Below are positions 52,329-61,563 of a DNA stretch of 64,000 bases, one piece after another (position 1 is the stretch's first letter; each line of letters starts with the position of its first letter). Source of the stretch: an uncultured Acetatifactor sp. (GTDB taxonomy: Bacteria; Bacillota; Clostridia; Lachnospirales; Lachnospiraceae); contig CAJTKW010000005.1 of assembly GCA_910577035.1 (NCBI GenBank), positions 1 to 64,000 of the forward strand, in the 5' to 3' direction. The position numbers and the translations under genes were made by a program. The notes beneath the pieces were generated by a model. It searched no databases. It worked only from the letters and a program-made list of their open reading frames with translations, and was not told the DNA's origin.

Positions 52329-53567
52329 ATGACGAAATCAGAGTATATGGAAGCCTTGCAGAATAAGCTGGAATGCTTTAACAGGGAGCTGCAGCAGGAG
52401 ATTGTGGAGGACTATGAGCAGCATTTCGCGGAGGGGATTGCGGCAGGCAAGTCAGAGGAAGAGATTATGACGGAGCTGGGCAGTATTGAGGATATGATCC
52501 GGGAACTCCCCGAGGAGGATATTGTACAGGACAATGGGGATGCCCAGGCACAGGAGAGGACGGAGAAGACCATGCCGGAACCCGGCAGGCAGAGTTACAC
52601 CTACACGGGAGAATATAAGACGGTGGTGATCGACGGCGGAATTGCCGATGTCCGTCTGAAGCAGTCCGACGACGGCCAGATCCATACGGAATACAGTAAC
52701 AGCGACCCGGAATACTGTTATTATCAGTATGAGGAAAACGGTATCTTCTATGTGGGGGTAAAGAAGGATCAAAACAGTGCCAGGGCGGCAAAGAGGGCGG
52801 TCAAGTTTATGCTCTTCGGGAAAACGGTGAAGGTGGATCTTGACGGCTCCTTTGAAAAGAATTTCGAAAAGAACTTTTGGAATGTCTGGAACGGCGGCGG
52901 CAGCAAAGATTCTGAACTGGAAGTGAGAATCCCGTCGGGAATCTCCCGGGTGGAGGTGAAGACCCGCAGTGCCAATATTGAGGCGGCGGATGTGACGCCG
53001 GAGGAGCTGGATATACGCACTACCAGCGGCGACATGGCAATCCGCCATGTGACCGTTGACAGGCTGAGCCTGAATTCCACCAGCGGCGACATCTCGGCAG
53101 AGCAGGTTTACAGCGGCAGTATGGATGTGCATGTGACCAGCGGGGACATGGCATTGGATCATGCGGAGACGGGAACCTTCCGTTTTCAGGGTGCCAGCGG
53201 GGATATTTCGGGGAACCGTGTGCGGGGGAACAGCGTGAACATTGGTACGGGAAGCGGCGATGTGGAGTTTGACGGTGTCTTTGAGCGGTATAATATCGGC
53301 ACGGGAAGCGGCGATGTGGACATCAGGGTAAAGGCCGGAGCAAAAGAAGTCCGGGTCGGCACGGGAAGCGGCGACGTGGAGCTGGATGTGACAGAGGTGG
53401 AGAGTGCGGAAGTAACCGTGAGTACGGGAAGCGGGGAAGCGGTTATTTACGGCGCCGACGGGGCGAGACATCATATTACCATGGGCAGCAGCACCGTGGG
53501 CAGCGGAGACTGTAAGGTGCGGGTGAGTACGGGAAGCGGGGATGCAGAGATCCGACTCCGGGGCTGA
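52329..53567 (+). CDS. DUF1700 plus DUF4097 (adhesin-like beta-repeat) protein
   Basis: A 412-residue protein. The first 60 residues are the DUF1700 helical domain (MTKSEYMEALQNKLE); the rest is DUF4097, a right-handed beta-repeat with recurring IGTGSGDV and TSGDM units spaced about 18-24 residues. No clear signal or membrane segment appears, unlike many DUF1700 proteins that have one or more spans. PadR and this gene probably form one operon that converges on the histidine kinase gene eight bases away. Molecular role unknown; possibly an envelope-stress partner. Confidence 0.85.
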   Translation: MTKSEYMEALQNKLECFNRELQQEIVEDYEQHFAEGIAAGKSEEEIMTELGSIEDMIRELPEEDIVQDNGDAQAQERTEKTMPEPGRQSYTYTGEYKTVVIDGGIADVRLKQSDDGQIHTEYSNSDPEYCYYQYEENGIFYVGVKKDQNSARAAKRAVKFMLFGKTVKVDLDGSFEKNFEKNFWNVWNGGGSKDSELEVRIPSGISRVEVKTRSANIEAADVTPEELDIRTTSGDMAIRHVTVDRLSLNSTSGDISAEQVYSGSMDVHVTSGDMALDHAETGTFRFQGASGDISGNRVRGNSVNIGTGSGDVEFDGVFERYNIGTGSGDVDIRVKAGAKEVRVGTGSGDVELDVTEVESAEVTVSTGSGEAVIYGADGARHHITMGSSTVGSGDCKVRVSTGSGDAEIRLRG

Positions 53568-53575
53568 AGATGACT

Positions 53576-54556
53576 TTACGGTTTTTGGGGGAATTGCACG
53601 GTGACGTGCAGTTCCCCTTCTTTGCAGGCAGCATTGATGGAGCCGCCCATGCGCTCGGTGAGCAGTTTGGCGATGGACAGTCCCAGGCCGGTGGAGCCGC
53701 TGACGGACTCAACCGTATAGAAACGGTCAAAGAGCTTTTCCACAATGACAGGGGTAAGTGCGGCGGCATGGTTTGCAAAGATAACGGTGCCTTCCTCTGT
53801 CAAAGTAACCCTGAGATCTCCGTCACTGTATTTTACGGCATTGCTTAGAATATTGGTGAAGATCCGGGACAGGGAGGAGGAATCCAGAGTCCGTAGGACC
53901 GGCCGGGAGGGCATGGAAATAACGGGTGTAATTTCACGCTGTTCCAGGCTGCTCCAGTATGCCATCAGACAATCCTCCAGAGCCCGGTTCAGGGACAGTC
54001 TTTCAGGGTGTTCCTCCCGGGCGGACAGAATGATGGAATAGCGGAACAATTCCTCTGTCAGCTGTTTCATGGTATGCAGCCGGTTCTGCAGGATGGCAAG
54101 ATAGCGGGCGGGCTTTTCCCCGGCGGAGGCCGGAAACGGAGCCCCGTTCTCCGGCTCCCCGTGGTTTGCCAGTTCTTTCTGCAGAAGCTCCAGATAGCCG
54201 GTCATGGCAGTGAGGGGTGTCCGCAGGTCATGGGAAATATTGGTGATTGCTTCCTTTAATTCCCGGTCACCGTTTTCAAATCGGAGCTGCCTGCTCCGCA
54301 GCCGGGACAGCTGCCTGTTCAGCTGTGCGGCCAGCCGGCGGATATGACGGTCCCGGGAGGAGATTGTCACCAGGGCGTTCGTGTGAACGCCCTGGAGGTC
54401 GGTAGGGGTATCCGTAGTATTGCCAAGGGTATCCGCAGTACCGAGGATGTGGGACAATTCTTCACAGATCTCCCCGATGCTCTTTTGGAGCAGGAGGAGG
54501 CGGCCGGCCAGGAATATGGAAAAGAAGAATAAAACGGTGCATATAAAGTATATCAT
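53576..54556 (-). CDS. Sensor histidine kinase of the BceS/LanK type
   Basis: A 326-residue kinase with one N-terminal membrane span (about 1-22). HisKA carries His109 in NISHDLRTPL; the ATPase has NILSNAVKYS and GLGLSIAKLL, but the G1 box reads IFANHAAAL instead of an Asp-Asn-Gly motif, a variant known from short intramembrane-sensing kinases. It is the last gene of a minus-strand operon with a response regulator and an ABC transporter of the antibiotic-resistance type. The signal is probably a peptide antibiotic or the transporter itself. Confidence 0.85.
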   Translation of the reverse strand: MIYFICTVLFFFSIFLAGRLLLLQKSIGEICEELSHILGTADTLGNTTDTPTDLQGVHTNALVTISSRDRHIRRLAAQLNRQLSRLRSRQLRFENGDRELKEAITNISHDLRTPLTAMTGYLELLQKELANHGEPENGAPFPASAGEKPARYLAILQNRLHTMKQLTEELFRYSIILSAREEHPERLSLNRALEDCLMAYWSSLEQREITPVISMPSRPVLRTLDSSSLSRIFTNILSNAVKYSDGDLRVTLTEEGTVIFANHAAALTPVIVEKLFDRFYTVESVSGSTGLGLSIAKLLTERMGGSINAACKEGELHVTVQFPQKP

Positions 54557-54616
54557 AATTTAATACTCCCTTAACCCGCCTGTTTCCGTCACCATTCAGT
54601 GATGCCGGACGGCATA

Positions 54617-55453
54617 CTATTTTAAATCTTTTCTTCGGAAGGCCAGGATACCGCCTGCCGTAGTGCCGGCAGTAACAAAGAGAGCCAGGAGGCATGACTG
54701 CAGGGGATGCTGGAGGGCTCCTTCCTGGTTCAGCTGCATACTGATCCCCAGTGGCAGGAGATCCCGCAGGAATTCATGGATTTTACGAGACGCTCCCCGC
54801 AGATAGTGCGGGTTAGGAACGGGCTCCTGGGGAATTACGCTGCCGTCTATAGACATCTGGTACATTCCGGAGATCATTTCCGGTGCGTCCAACCGATTTA
54901 TGATGACAATGGTTAAGAAAAGCAGGGCAAAGAAACCCATGATGCAGACGACGGAGGAGACGGGCTTGCTGGTAATCAGCATGGCAGGCAGGGTAAAAAG
55001 CCCTGACAGGGCGGCCGTCATCAGAATTCCGTAGCCGTAATTTACTGCCATGACTGCTGCCTGGCTTTGCGGCAGGCCAAACAGGGGAATTCCCACGACA
55101 AAGGTGATGAGGACAGCCGCAAGGCATACCAACAGGGAAGAGGCAAAGCAGATGACCAGGGAAGAAAGGTAGACAGCCGTTCTGCCATGACCGCATATCA
55201 GCTTGTTCCGCACGGTGCCGTCACTGTATTCCGTCCCCAAAAACAGGCTGGACCAAATGGCGGTGAATGCGCCGATCAGCATATAAATGCCATACAGATA
55301 GGCATCAAGAGTAGTCTGAAAATAGCCCAGCTTCATATCGTGATAATTGGAGAACAGGGCACAGATAATGATTCCCGGCAGAAAGATGATGCCAATCCAG
55401 AAACATTTGTTTTTCCAAAGCCGGCTGAATCCTGCAGACAATAATTTATTCAT
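54617..55453 (-). CDS. ABC-2-type permease (bacitracin/lantibiotic-resistance type)
   Basis: A 278-residue membrane protein with about six spans, starting KLLSAGFSRLWKNKCFWIGI, typical of LanE/BcrB-like permeases. It overlaps the ATPase gene by eight bases, so the pair is translationally coupled. Such exporters expel membrane-active peptides or protect their targets. Substrate unknown. Confidence 0.83.
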   Translation of the reverse strand: MNKLLSAGFSRLWKNKCFWIGIIFLPGIIICALFSNYHDMKLGYFQTTLDAYLYGIYMLIGAFTAIWSSLFLGTEYSDGTVRNKLICGHGRTAVYLSSLVICFASSLLVCLAAVLITFVVGIPLFGLPQSQAAVMAVNYGYGILMTAALSGLFTLPAMLITSKPVSSVVCIMGFFALLFLTIVIINRLDAPEMISGMYQMSIDGSVIPQEPVPNPHYLRGASRKIHEFLRDLLPLGISMQLNQEGALQHPLQSCLLALFVTAGTTAGGILAFRRKDLK

Positions 55454-56360
55454 GGTGAGCTCCTCCGATCAGATTCATATAATAGTTTTCCAGGCCTTCT
55501 TCCCTTTCATGAAGGTTGGAAATGACACAGCCCTTTGCCGACAGGGCTTCCACCAGATCCGTGACGCCGATGGCGCTGTAGATCTCTGCCCGGTCATCTG
55601 ATAACACGCGATATTCTAATTCCTTCTCATCCAGTACCATGCAGAGAGCCTGTATATTTGATACCGTGACACAAAGACACTTGCGGCAGGCGGCTTCCAG
55701 ATCCTGTGCACTGATTTCCCGCAGGATGGTGCCGTGGTCGATGAAACCGTAATGTGTGGCCAGACGGGCCAGTTCGTCCAGAATATGGCTGGAGATCAGG
55801 ACGGTGATCCCTTTTTCCCGGTTCAGCTTTAGGATCAGCTCCCGCATTTCGATGATGCCTTCTGGGTCCAGGCCGTTGGCGGGCTCGTCCAGCACCAGAA
55901 AGTCCGGGTTTCCTGCCAGGGCAACGGTAATTCCCAGCCGCTGCCGCATCCCAAGGGAAAAGTTGCCGGCTTTCTTCTTTCCGGTGTTTCCCAGGCCCAC
56001 CAACGTAAGCAGATCGGGGATGGCCTCAAAGGAGGGCAGTCCAAGAATGCGGTATTGTTCCTTGAGATTATCCTCCGCGGTCATATCCAGGTAGATGGAA
56101 GGGGTTTCTACTACGGCGCCCATGCGTTTGCGGCTTTTGACGATTTCCGTTGAGGTATCGGAAATACCATACAGGGTATATCCTCCCGAGGTGGGGAATT
56201 GCAGGCCGCAGATCAGGCGGATGAGAGTGGTCTTTCCTGCTCCGTTTTTCCCTACAAAGCCGTAAATTGCTCCTTCGGGGATGTGCATGTTGACATTGTT
56301 CAGTACGGTAAGGCTGCCATACTTTTTTTGCAGTGCCGTGGTTTTCAGTACATATTCCAT
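55446..56360 (-). CDS. ABC transporter ATP-binding protein (BcrA/LanF type)
   Basis: A 304-residue ATPase. Walker A is GKNGAGKTT, the signature FSLGMRQRLG, Walker B VLDEPANGLD, and the His switch is in SSHIL. The C-terminal extension is typical of bacitracin/lantibiotic immunity ATPases. The ATG at 56360 follows AGGAGGATTCTT on the minus strand; a longer in-frame start (56498) would overlap the response regulator. Its promoter carries four TTTAC direct repeats (56440-56480), probably bound by the adjacent response regulator. Confidence 0.9.
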   Translation of the reverse strand: MEYVLKTTALQKKYGSLTVLNNVNMHIPEGAIYGFVGKNGAGKTTLIRLICGLQFPTSGGYTLYGISDTSTEIVKSRKRMGAVVETPSIYLDMTAEDNLKEQYRILGLPSFEAIPDLLTLVGLGNTGKKKAGNFSLGMRQRLGITVALAGNPDFLVLDEPANGLDPEGIIEMRELILKLNREKGITVLISSHILDELARLATHYGFIDHGTILREISAQDLEAACRKCLCVTVSNIQALCMVLDEKELEYRVLSDDRAEIYSAIGVTDLVEALSAKGCVISNLHEREEGLENYYMNLIGGAHHE

Positions 56361-56423
56361 AAGAATCCTCCGTTTCCGGCAGTCTGTGATATAAGTGCAG
56401 ACTGCACAAGTCCTATGTCCTTT

Positions 56424-56480
56424 AGTATAAAGCATAGAAGTAAAGAAAACGGTAAAGAAAAGGGTAAAGATTTCGTAAAG
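56424..56480 (-). promoter_or_regulatory. Response-regulator operator and promoter before the ABC transporter genes
   Basis: On the minus strand CTTTAC occurs four times (plus-strand GTAAAG at 56440, 56452, 56464, 56475), spaced 12, 12 and 11 bases, one helical turn apart. TATACT (56424-56429) follows ten bases after the last repeat, and the -35 region is overlapped by repeats, as expected for OmpR-type activation. The last repeat abuts the response regulator stop. Confidence 0.7.
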
Positions 56481-56482
56481 AT

Positions 56483-57181
56483 TTATCGGCCGGGGCATAG
56501 CCTGAAGCCAATCCCCCAGACGGATTCAACCGTTTCCCCGGCTCCGGCCTGTTTCAGTTTCTTGCGCAGATTGCTGACGTGGATCTTCAGGGAGCTTTCC
56601 GTACAGTCGGGGGTGTCCGTGCTGATGTCTTCAAGAAGGGCGGATTTGGAGACCGGGCGCTCCGGATTCTGCATCAGCTTTTTTAAGATGGCATGCTCCG
56701 TCCTGGTCAGACGGACGGAGCCCCCGGGGGTTAGCAGTTCCCGTGTCCCGGTGTCCAGGGACAGGCCGCCAAAGGTCATGACAAAGCCGGCGGAAGCCTT
56801 GGAAGGAATGTTTACGTCTCCGGTATCCTCCTTACGGCGGCGCAGATGTACGGTGATGCGGGCCAGCAGTTTCTTCATTTCAAAGGGTTTGGTGATGTAG
56901 TCCACAGCGCCTCCCAGAAGCATATCGACCTTATCATCGAGTCCCGCTCTGGCACTGAGAATAATAACGGGTGTATTGATAATGCGTGGAAGAAGCTCCC
57001 GGCCGGACAGGCCGGGAAGCATCAGATCCAGCAATATCAGGCTGGGCTGCTGCTTTTCCAGCAGCAGAAGCGCCTCTGTGCCGGACCAGGCCCGCAGGAC
57101 ATGGTAGCCCTCCGCGGCCAGGCATTCCTCCAGCAGGCTTCCGATATAGTTATCATCCTCAATGACAAGAATTGTGTACAT
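56483..57181 (-). CDS. OmpR-family response regulator
   Basis: A 232-residue regulator. The receiver has acidic residues VIEDDN and phospho-acceptor Asp52 in LLDLMLPG, with Lys in TKPFEMK; the C-terminal winged helix (about 135-230) reads LTRTEHAILKKLM and SNLRKKLK. It precedes the ABC and histidine kinase genes on the minus strand and likely binds the repeats beyond its own 3' end. It has its own promoter (57220-57247). Confidence 0.9.
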   Translation of the reverse strand: MYTILVIEDDNYIGSLLEECLAAEGYHVLRAWSGTEALLLLEKQQPSLILLDLMLPGLSGRELLPRIINTPVIILSARAGLDDKVDMLLGGAVDYITKPFEMKKLLARITVHLRRRKEDTGDVNIPSKASAGFVMTFGGLSLDTGTRELLTPGGSVRLTRTEHAILKKLMQNPERPVSKSALLEDISTDTPDCTESSLKIHVSNLRKKLKQAGAGETVESVWGIGFRLCPGR

Positions 57182-57219
57182 AGGATACTCCGTTCCGATA
57201 CGAGTTTCATATCAAGCTT

Positions 57220-57247
57220 ATTATGTCACAAACTGCCTTTTTGTCAA
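57220..57247 (-). promoter_or_regulatory. Promoter of the response regulator gene
   Basis: Minus strand TTGACA (57242-57247), 16 bases, CATAAT (57220-57225), 38 bases before the ATG at 57181. Confidence 0.6.
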
Positions 57248-57326
57248 TATCCGCTGACAGTTCAGTGCCCTGCATGAGCTGCTACAATATCTGGGGAGGC
57301 AGGGGGCACAGTTATATATTTTGGGA

Positions 57327-57354
57327 TTCAAAAATTTTCAGTTTCATGTATAAT
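57327..57354 (+). promoter_or_regulatory. Possible promoter of the acyltransferase gene
   Basis: Perfect TATAAT (57349-57354) with a weak TTCAAA (57327-57332) 16 bases upstream, 35 bases before the ATG at 57389. Confidence 0.45.
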
Positions 57355-57388
57355 GGAAGAGAAGTGATTAAGAGATAGGAGGAGTTTC

Positions 57389-58510
57389 ATGTCTGAGAAA
57401 AAGCGTATGGCGAATCTGGAATTGCTGCGCTGTCTTGCCATGATGATGGTAATTGTATTGCATTACCTGGGCAAGGGCGGCTTGTTGGCAGAGCTGAAGG
57501 GGGATGGTATGGCAGATGTGGGTATGGCAGCCTGGCTGCTGGAGGCCTTCTGCATTGTAGCGGTTAATCTGTATATGCTGATCAGCGGTTATTTTCTGTG
57601 TACCTCATCCTTTAAGCTGAGCCGTCTGCTTCAGCTTTTGCTTCAGGTCTGGCTCTATTCGGTGGTCTTTGGAATGATTGGGGCGGCAGCGGGTATAGTC
57701 CGTGAGACGTCTGTGGATACGCACTATTTCCTGACCCTGATTTTTCCGGTATCCATGGAGCATTACTGGTTTTTGACGGCGTATGTTTTCCTCTATCTGC
57801 TTTTGCCTTTTCTGGGGGCGGCAGTGAAGCGGATGAGCAGGCAGCAGATGAAGCTGGCTATTTCTCTTCTGCTGATTACCTTCTGTGCTTTGAAAAGCAT
57901 ACTGCCCCTGAGGCTGGAAACAGATCAAAAGGGGTATGACTGCCTGTGGTACCTGTGTGTGTTTCTGACGGCGGCTTACATACGGAGGTTTGGATGGGCA
58001 TTTCTGGAAAAGCGGGGCAGGGCGCTGGGCCTGTATGCGGCCTGCTGTCTGCTGGCCTTTGCCGGCACCATGGTCCTGGGCTTCCTTTATCTTCGTACCG
58101 GCAGCCTGGGCAGAATGACGGGCATGTGCATGGAATATAACCATATCCTGCCGTTCCTGGCAGCGCTGGGGTTGTTTGGATTCTTTGCGGGACTGGAAGT
58201 GAAAGGGAAAATTGCACAGGCTATTAATAAAATAGCTCCTTATACCCTGGGGGTATATCTGCTGCATGAGAACCTGGGGCTGCGTTATACCTGGCAGGGC
58301 TGGCTGGGGGCGGACAGGATTTCCAATATAGGAGGGCTGCTTCTTTGGACACTGGCGGCTGTGGCTGTGGTATTCTGTACCGGTATTCTCACTGATATGC
58401 TGCGGGCGCGGCTGATGAAGGGGCTTCATGCTTTGCTGGGTAAGCTGAAGGTCTATGGAAAGCTGGTTGAAAAGATCGAGAGAGCAGACGGATTGTTCCG
58501 GGAAGCATGA
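57389..58510 (+). CDS. Acyltransferase-3 family membrane protein
   Basis: A 373-residue protein with about ten membrane spans. The start, MANLELLRCLAMMMVIVLHYL, carries the conserved Arg and His of Acyl_transf_3 proteins such as OafA and WecH, which add acetyl or succinyl groups to cell-surface sugars. The ribosome site is GGAGG. The next gene, 12 bases downstream, is a large membrane protein that may be a glycosyltransferase, so both may modify one glycan. Confidence 0.88.
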   Translation: MSEKKRMANLELLRCLAMMMVIVLHYLGKGGLLAELKGDGMADVGMAAWLLEAFCIVAVNLYMLISGYFLCTSSFKLSRLLQLLLQVWLYSVVFGMIGAAAGIVRETSVDTHYFLTLIFPVSMEHYWFLTAYVFLYLLLPFLGAAVKRMSRQQMKLAISLLLITFCALKSILPLRLETDQKGYDCLWYLCVFLTAAYIRRFGWAFLEKRGRALGLYAACCLLAFAGTMVLGFLYLRTGSLGRMTGMCMEYNHILPFLAALGLFGFFAGLEVKGKIAQAINKIAPYTLGVYLLHENLGLRYTWQGWLGADRISNIGGLLLWTLAAVAVVFCTGILTDMLRARLMKGLHALLGKLKVYGKLVEKIERADGLFREA

Positions 58511-58522
58511 AAGGTGTAAATT

Positions 58523-60418
58523 ATGGATATTTCACTGAAAAAGAGGATCGGGAATCTCTTTGAGAACCTGTTCGTGGTAATTCTGGTGTTTTACCCTCTG
58601 CGGCATGTGCAATGGGGGCTGGATCTTGCGGATACGGGTTACAATTATGCCAATTATACTTACATGGGGACGGAACATATGGATCCCATGTGGCTGTTTT
58701 CCACCTGGCTGTCCAACGGGGTGGGCCACCTGCTTACAAGGCTGCCAAACGGCGGCACGCTGGTGGGAATGAATCTCTATACAGGACTGTTTGTCAGCCT
58801 GTTGGCGGCGGCGGGATACCTGTTCTGTATTAAGAAGCTGGCAATCCGTCCCTGGGCGGCATTTCTGGGGGAGATGGCAGCGGTCAGCCTGTGCTGGTGT
58901 CCCACGGCACTTTTGTATAACTATATGAATTATGTATTGTTCCTGGGCTGCTTCATTTTATTGTACTGCGGTTTGACAAAGGATGACAGGAGATATTTGA
59001 TTGCGGCAGGGATCTGCCTGGGGGCCAATGTGCTGGTGCGGTTTTCCAATCTGCCCCAGGCGGCCATGATACTGGCGGTGTGGTTTTACGATCTGGTATG
59101 GGCGAGGGAAGAGAAGAAGAACGGCGGTGCAGTGCAGGAGGGATTTTGGAAGAAATTATTGCGGCATACGGGCTGGTGCCTGCTGGGATACCTGGCTGCA
59201 TTGGCGGTATTGCTGGGCTATATCCATATCCGCTACGGTATCGGTGAATATGCGGCGGGGATTTCCAGGCTTTTTGCCATGACGGAAACGGCTACGGATT
59301 ACAGGGCCGTGGATATGGTGCTCAATATGCTGCATGATTATACGGAGAACTTTTACTGGGTGATCCGCATGGGGGTCTTTTTAGCGGCCGGATCGGTGCT
59401 GGCCGTGGTAACGGGACTGATCGGAGGAACAGGAAGGGGGGCGGCGGTTCTCCGGCGCGGTCTGCAGGCGGTCTGCATCGGACTGGGTATCGCAATGGCA
59501 GGATGGCTTTATTACAGAGATGATGCAGGTCTGAGGGTTCCCTTCTGCACCCTGGACTTTTGCGACTACGCTTCCATGTACAGGCCGGCGGTCCTGTTTC
59601 TGATGCTGGCCCTGTTCATTGGGGCAGTGCGGGTAATTCATCCCCGGAGCAGGAAAGAAGACAGGCTGGCGGGCAGTATGCTGCTCCTGGTGATCTTCCT
59701 GTCCGCTATCGGGAGTAATAACAGGCTTTATTCCAGCATCAACAATCTCTTCCTTGTGGCGCCTTATACGTTAGGGGCCTGCTGTGAATTCATCACAAAA
59801 TGCAGGGATAAAAAGATAGCACATGTTACCATATCCCTGTTTCCGGCAAAGTGTATATTGTCGGTCTTTCTGCTTCTGTGCTGCTTCCAGTTTGGGGGGT
59901 TTGGACTGAAATTTGTTTTTGCCGAATTTACCGGAGTGCGGGACATCAGCTCCGGAGTGGATAATAACGAGGTTTTGAAAAAGGTGAAAATGTCAGGGGA
60001 AAAAGCAGATTGGATGAGCTCTGTCAGTGCGTATATCAATGAAAACGGGCTCCGGGGGCAGGAGGTAATCCTGTACGGAACCCCTCTTTCCCTGTCGATT
60101 CCTTCGCTGTCTTATTACCTGCAGATGCCCGCGGCCTTTAATCCGTGGATTACTCTTACCTCGTACGGTTATGAGGTGCTGGAGAAGGATATGGAGGAGC
60201 TGGACGGAAGGACGCCGGTGATTATATTTGAGAATGTGACGGCGCTGTACGAGGAAGGCGGTGTGGAAGCGCTGGTCAGGGCAGGAGTGAGTGAAGAAGA
60301 GATGGCGGCCGCTTCGGATGAAAAATTACAGCTGATATTGAATTTTATGGGGGAAAATGATTATACACAGACCTTCCGCAGCGAAAAGTTTGCCATCTAC
60401 CAGGCGCAGGAACGCTGA
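58523..60418 (+). CDS. Large polytopic membrane protein, possibly a GT-C-type glycosyltransferase
   Basis: A 631-residue protein with about 11-12 membrane spans and a soluble C-terminal part (about 480-630). After the first span comes WGLDLADTGYNYANY, an extracytoplasmic acidic motif of the kind found in GT-C glycosyltransferases that use lipid-linked sugars. I do not recognise a specific family. Co-transcription with the acyltransferase suggests a surface-glycan role. It ends at a terminator that it shares with asnA. Confidence 0.6.
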   Translation: MDISLKKRIGNLFENLFVVILVFYPLRHVQWGLDLADTGYNYANYTYMGTEHMDPMWLFSTWLSNGVGHLLTRLPNGGTLVGMNLYTGLFVSLLAAAGYLFCIKKLAIRPWAAFLGEMAAVSLCWCPTALLYNYMNYVLFLGCFILLYCGLTKDDRRYLIAAGICLGANVLVRFSNLPQAAMILAVWFYDLVWAREEKKNGGAVQEGFWKKLLRHTGWCLLGYLAALAVLLGYIHIRYGIGEYAAGISRLFAMTETATDYRAVDMVLNMLHDYTENFYWVIRMGVFLAAGSVLAVVTGLIGGTGRGAAVLRRGLQAVCIGLGIAMAGWLYYRDDAGLRVPFCTLDFCDYASMYRPAVLFLMLALFIGAVRVIHPRSRKEDRLAGSMLLLVIFLSAIGSNNRLYSSINNLFLVAPYTLGACCEFITKCRDKKIAHVTISLFPAKCILSVFLLLCCFQFGGFGLKFVFAEFTGVRDISSGVDNNEVLKKVKMSGEKADWMSSVSAYINENGLRGQEVILYGTPLSLSIPSLSYYLQMPAAFNPWITLTSYGYEVLEKDMEELDGRTPVIIFENVTALYEEGGVEALVRAGVSEEEMAAASDEKLQLILNFMGENDYTQTFRSEKFAIYQAQER

Positions 60419-60432
60419 TGAAGTATGGCGGA

Positions 60433-60472
60433 AAAGGACTGCAGCTTATAAAAGCTGCAGTCCTTTTTTTTG
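60433..60472. terminator. Perfect bidirectional terminator between the membrane-protein gene and asnA
   Basis: AAAGGACTGCAGCTT pairs perfectly with AAGCTGCAGTCCTTT across a short loop and is followed by a long T-run on the plus strand. The asnA stop codon (60446-60448) lies in the hairpin and its last codons form the 3' arm. Confidence 0.9.
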
Positions 60473-61456
60473 CGCCTCCTTCATGACCTCTTCGGGCCAC
60501 AGGGAGCATTGTACCTCGCCGATATGGGCTTTTCTCAGGAAGAACATACAGATACGGGACTGGCCGATGCCGCCGCCGATGGTAAAGGGAAGCTCGCCGT
60601 TTAAAACCGCCTTGTGAAAGGGAAGCTCTGCACGTTCGGGGCAGCCTGCCTTTTTCAACTGTTCCAGAAGAGCCTTTTCGTCTACCCGGATTCCCATGCT
60701 GGACAACTCCAGGGCTATGTCCAGAACGGGATAATAGACGATAATGTCCGCATTCAGGGCCCAGTCGTCATAATCGGGAGCGCGTCCGTCGTGGGGTTCC
60801 CCGCTGTCCAGAAGGTCCCCGATCTGCATAATGCAGACGGCGCCCTTTGCCTTTGCGATATAGTACTCCCGTTCCTTTGGCGTGTAGTCAGGGAACATTT
60901 CTTCCAGCTCGGAGGTAGTGATAAAGAAGATGTCGTGGGGAAGAATCTCTTCAATATAGTCATAATGGATGGACATATATTTCTCTGTCTTGCGCAGGAC
61001 CTTATATACAGTACGCACGGTGTCCTCCAGGGTTTCCAGGGAGCGCTCTTCCCTGGAGATAATCTTTTCCCAGTCCCATTGATCTACGTAGACGGAATGG
61101 ATATTGTCCGTCTCCTCATCCCGCCGAATGGCGCTCATATCGGTATAGAGACCCTCACCCGGGCCAAAGCCGTACTTTTTCAGGGCATAACGCTTCCATT
61201 TTGCCAGGGACTGTACGATTTCACCCTCTCTGCCGTCCTGGCACCTTATGTCAAAGGTGACGGGCCGTTCCACGCCGTTTAAGTTATCGTTCAGACCGGA
61301 CTCCGGAGCTACGAACAGCGGGGCCGATACCCGCAGCAGGTGGAGGCGTTCCGCCAGCAGCGTCTGAAAGAAGTCCTTTACCATTTTAATGGCGATCTGG
61401 GTGTCATACAGGTTCAGCTCGGACCTGTAATTTGAAGGCAGTACAAAATTTTCCAT
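60446..61456 (-). CDS. asnA: Aspartate-ammonia ligase (asparagine synthetase A)
   Basis: A 336-residue ATP-dependent enzyme converting aspartate and ammonia to asparagine. It resembles class II tRNA-synthetase-like AsnA throughout: FQTLLAERLHLLRVSAPLFV, KWKRYALKKYGFGPGEGLYT, YVDQWDWE and the C-terminal GGGIGQSRICMF. The ATG at 61456 matches the expected N-terminus; the longer ORF at 61507 overlaps the promoter. The final KKGLQLL residues are encoded by the terminator stem. No T-box or other leader is seen. Confidence 0.93.
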   Translation of the reverse strand: MENFVLPSNYRSELNLYDTQIAIKMVKDFFQTLLAERLHLLRVSAPLFVAPESGLNDNLNGVERPVTFDIRCQDGREGEIVQSLAKWKRYALKKYGFGPGEGLYTDMSAIRRDEETDNIHSVYVDQWDWEKIISREERSLETLEDTVRTVYKVLRKTEKYMSIHYDYIEEILPHDIFFITTSELEEMFPDYTPKEREYYIAKAKGAVCIMQIGDLLDSGEPHDGRAPDYDDWALNADIIVYYPVLDIALELSSMGIRVDEKALLEQLKKAGCPERAELPFHKAVLNGELPFTIGGGIGQSRICMFFLRKAHIGEVQCSLWPEEVMKEAQKKGLQLL

Positions 61457-61494
61457 AGTATTAACCATCTTTCTATATGTAATATTCCTTATGT

Positions 61495-61524
61495 AGTATA
61501 CCCGCATTGGCCCTCATTTGGCAA
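61495..61524 (-). promoter_or_regulatory. Promoter of asnA
   Basis: Minus strand TTGCCA (61519-61524), 18 bases, TATACT (61495-61500), giving a short leader. Confidence 0.65.
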
Positions 61525-61563
61525 CTACTTTTTACAGGACTGCTTATGACTTTGTCGGGCCGG

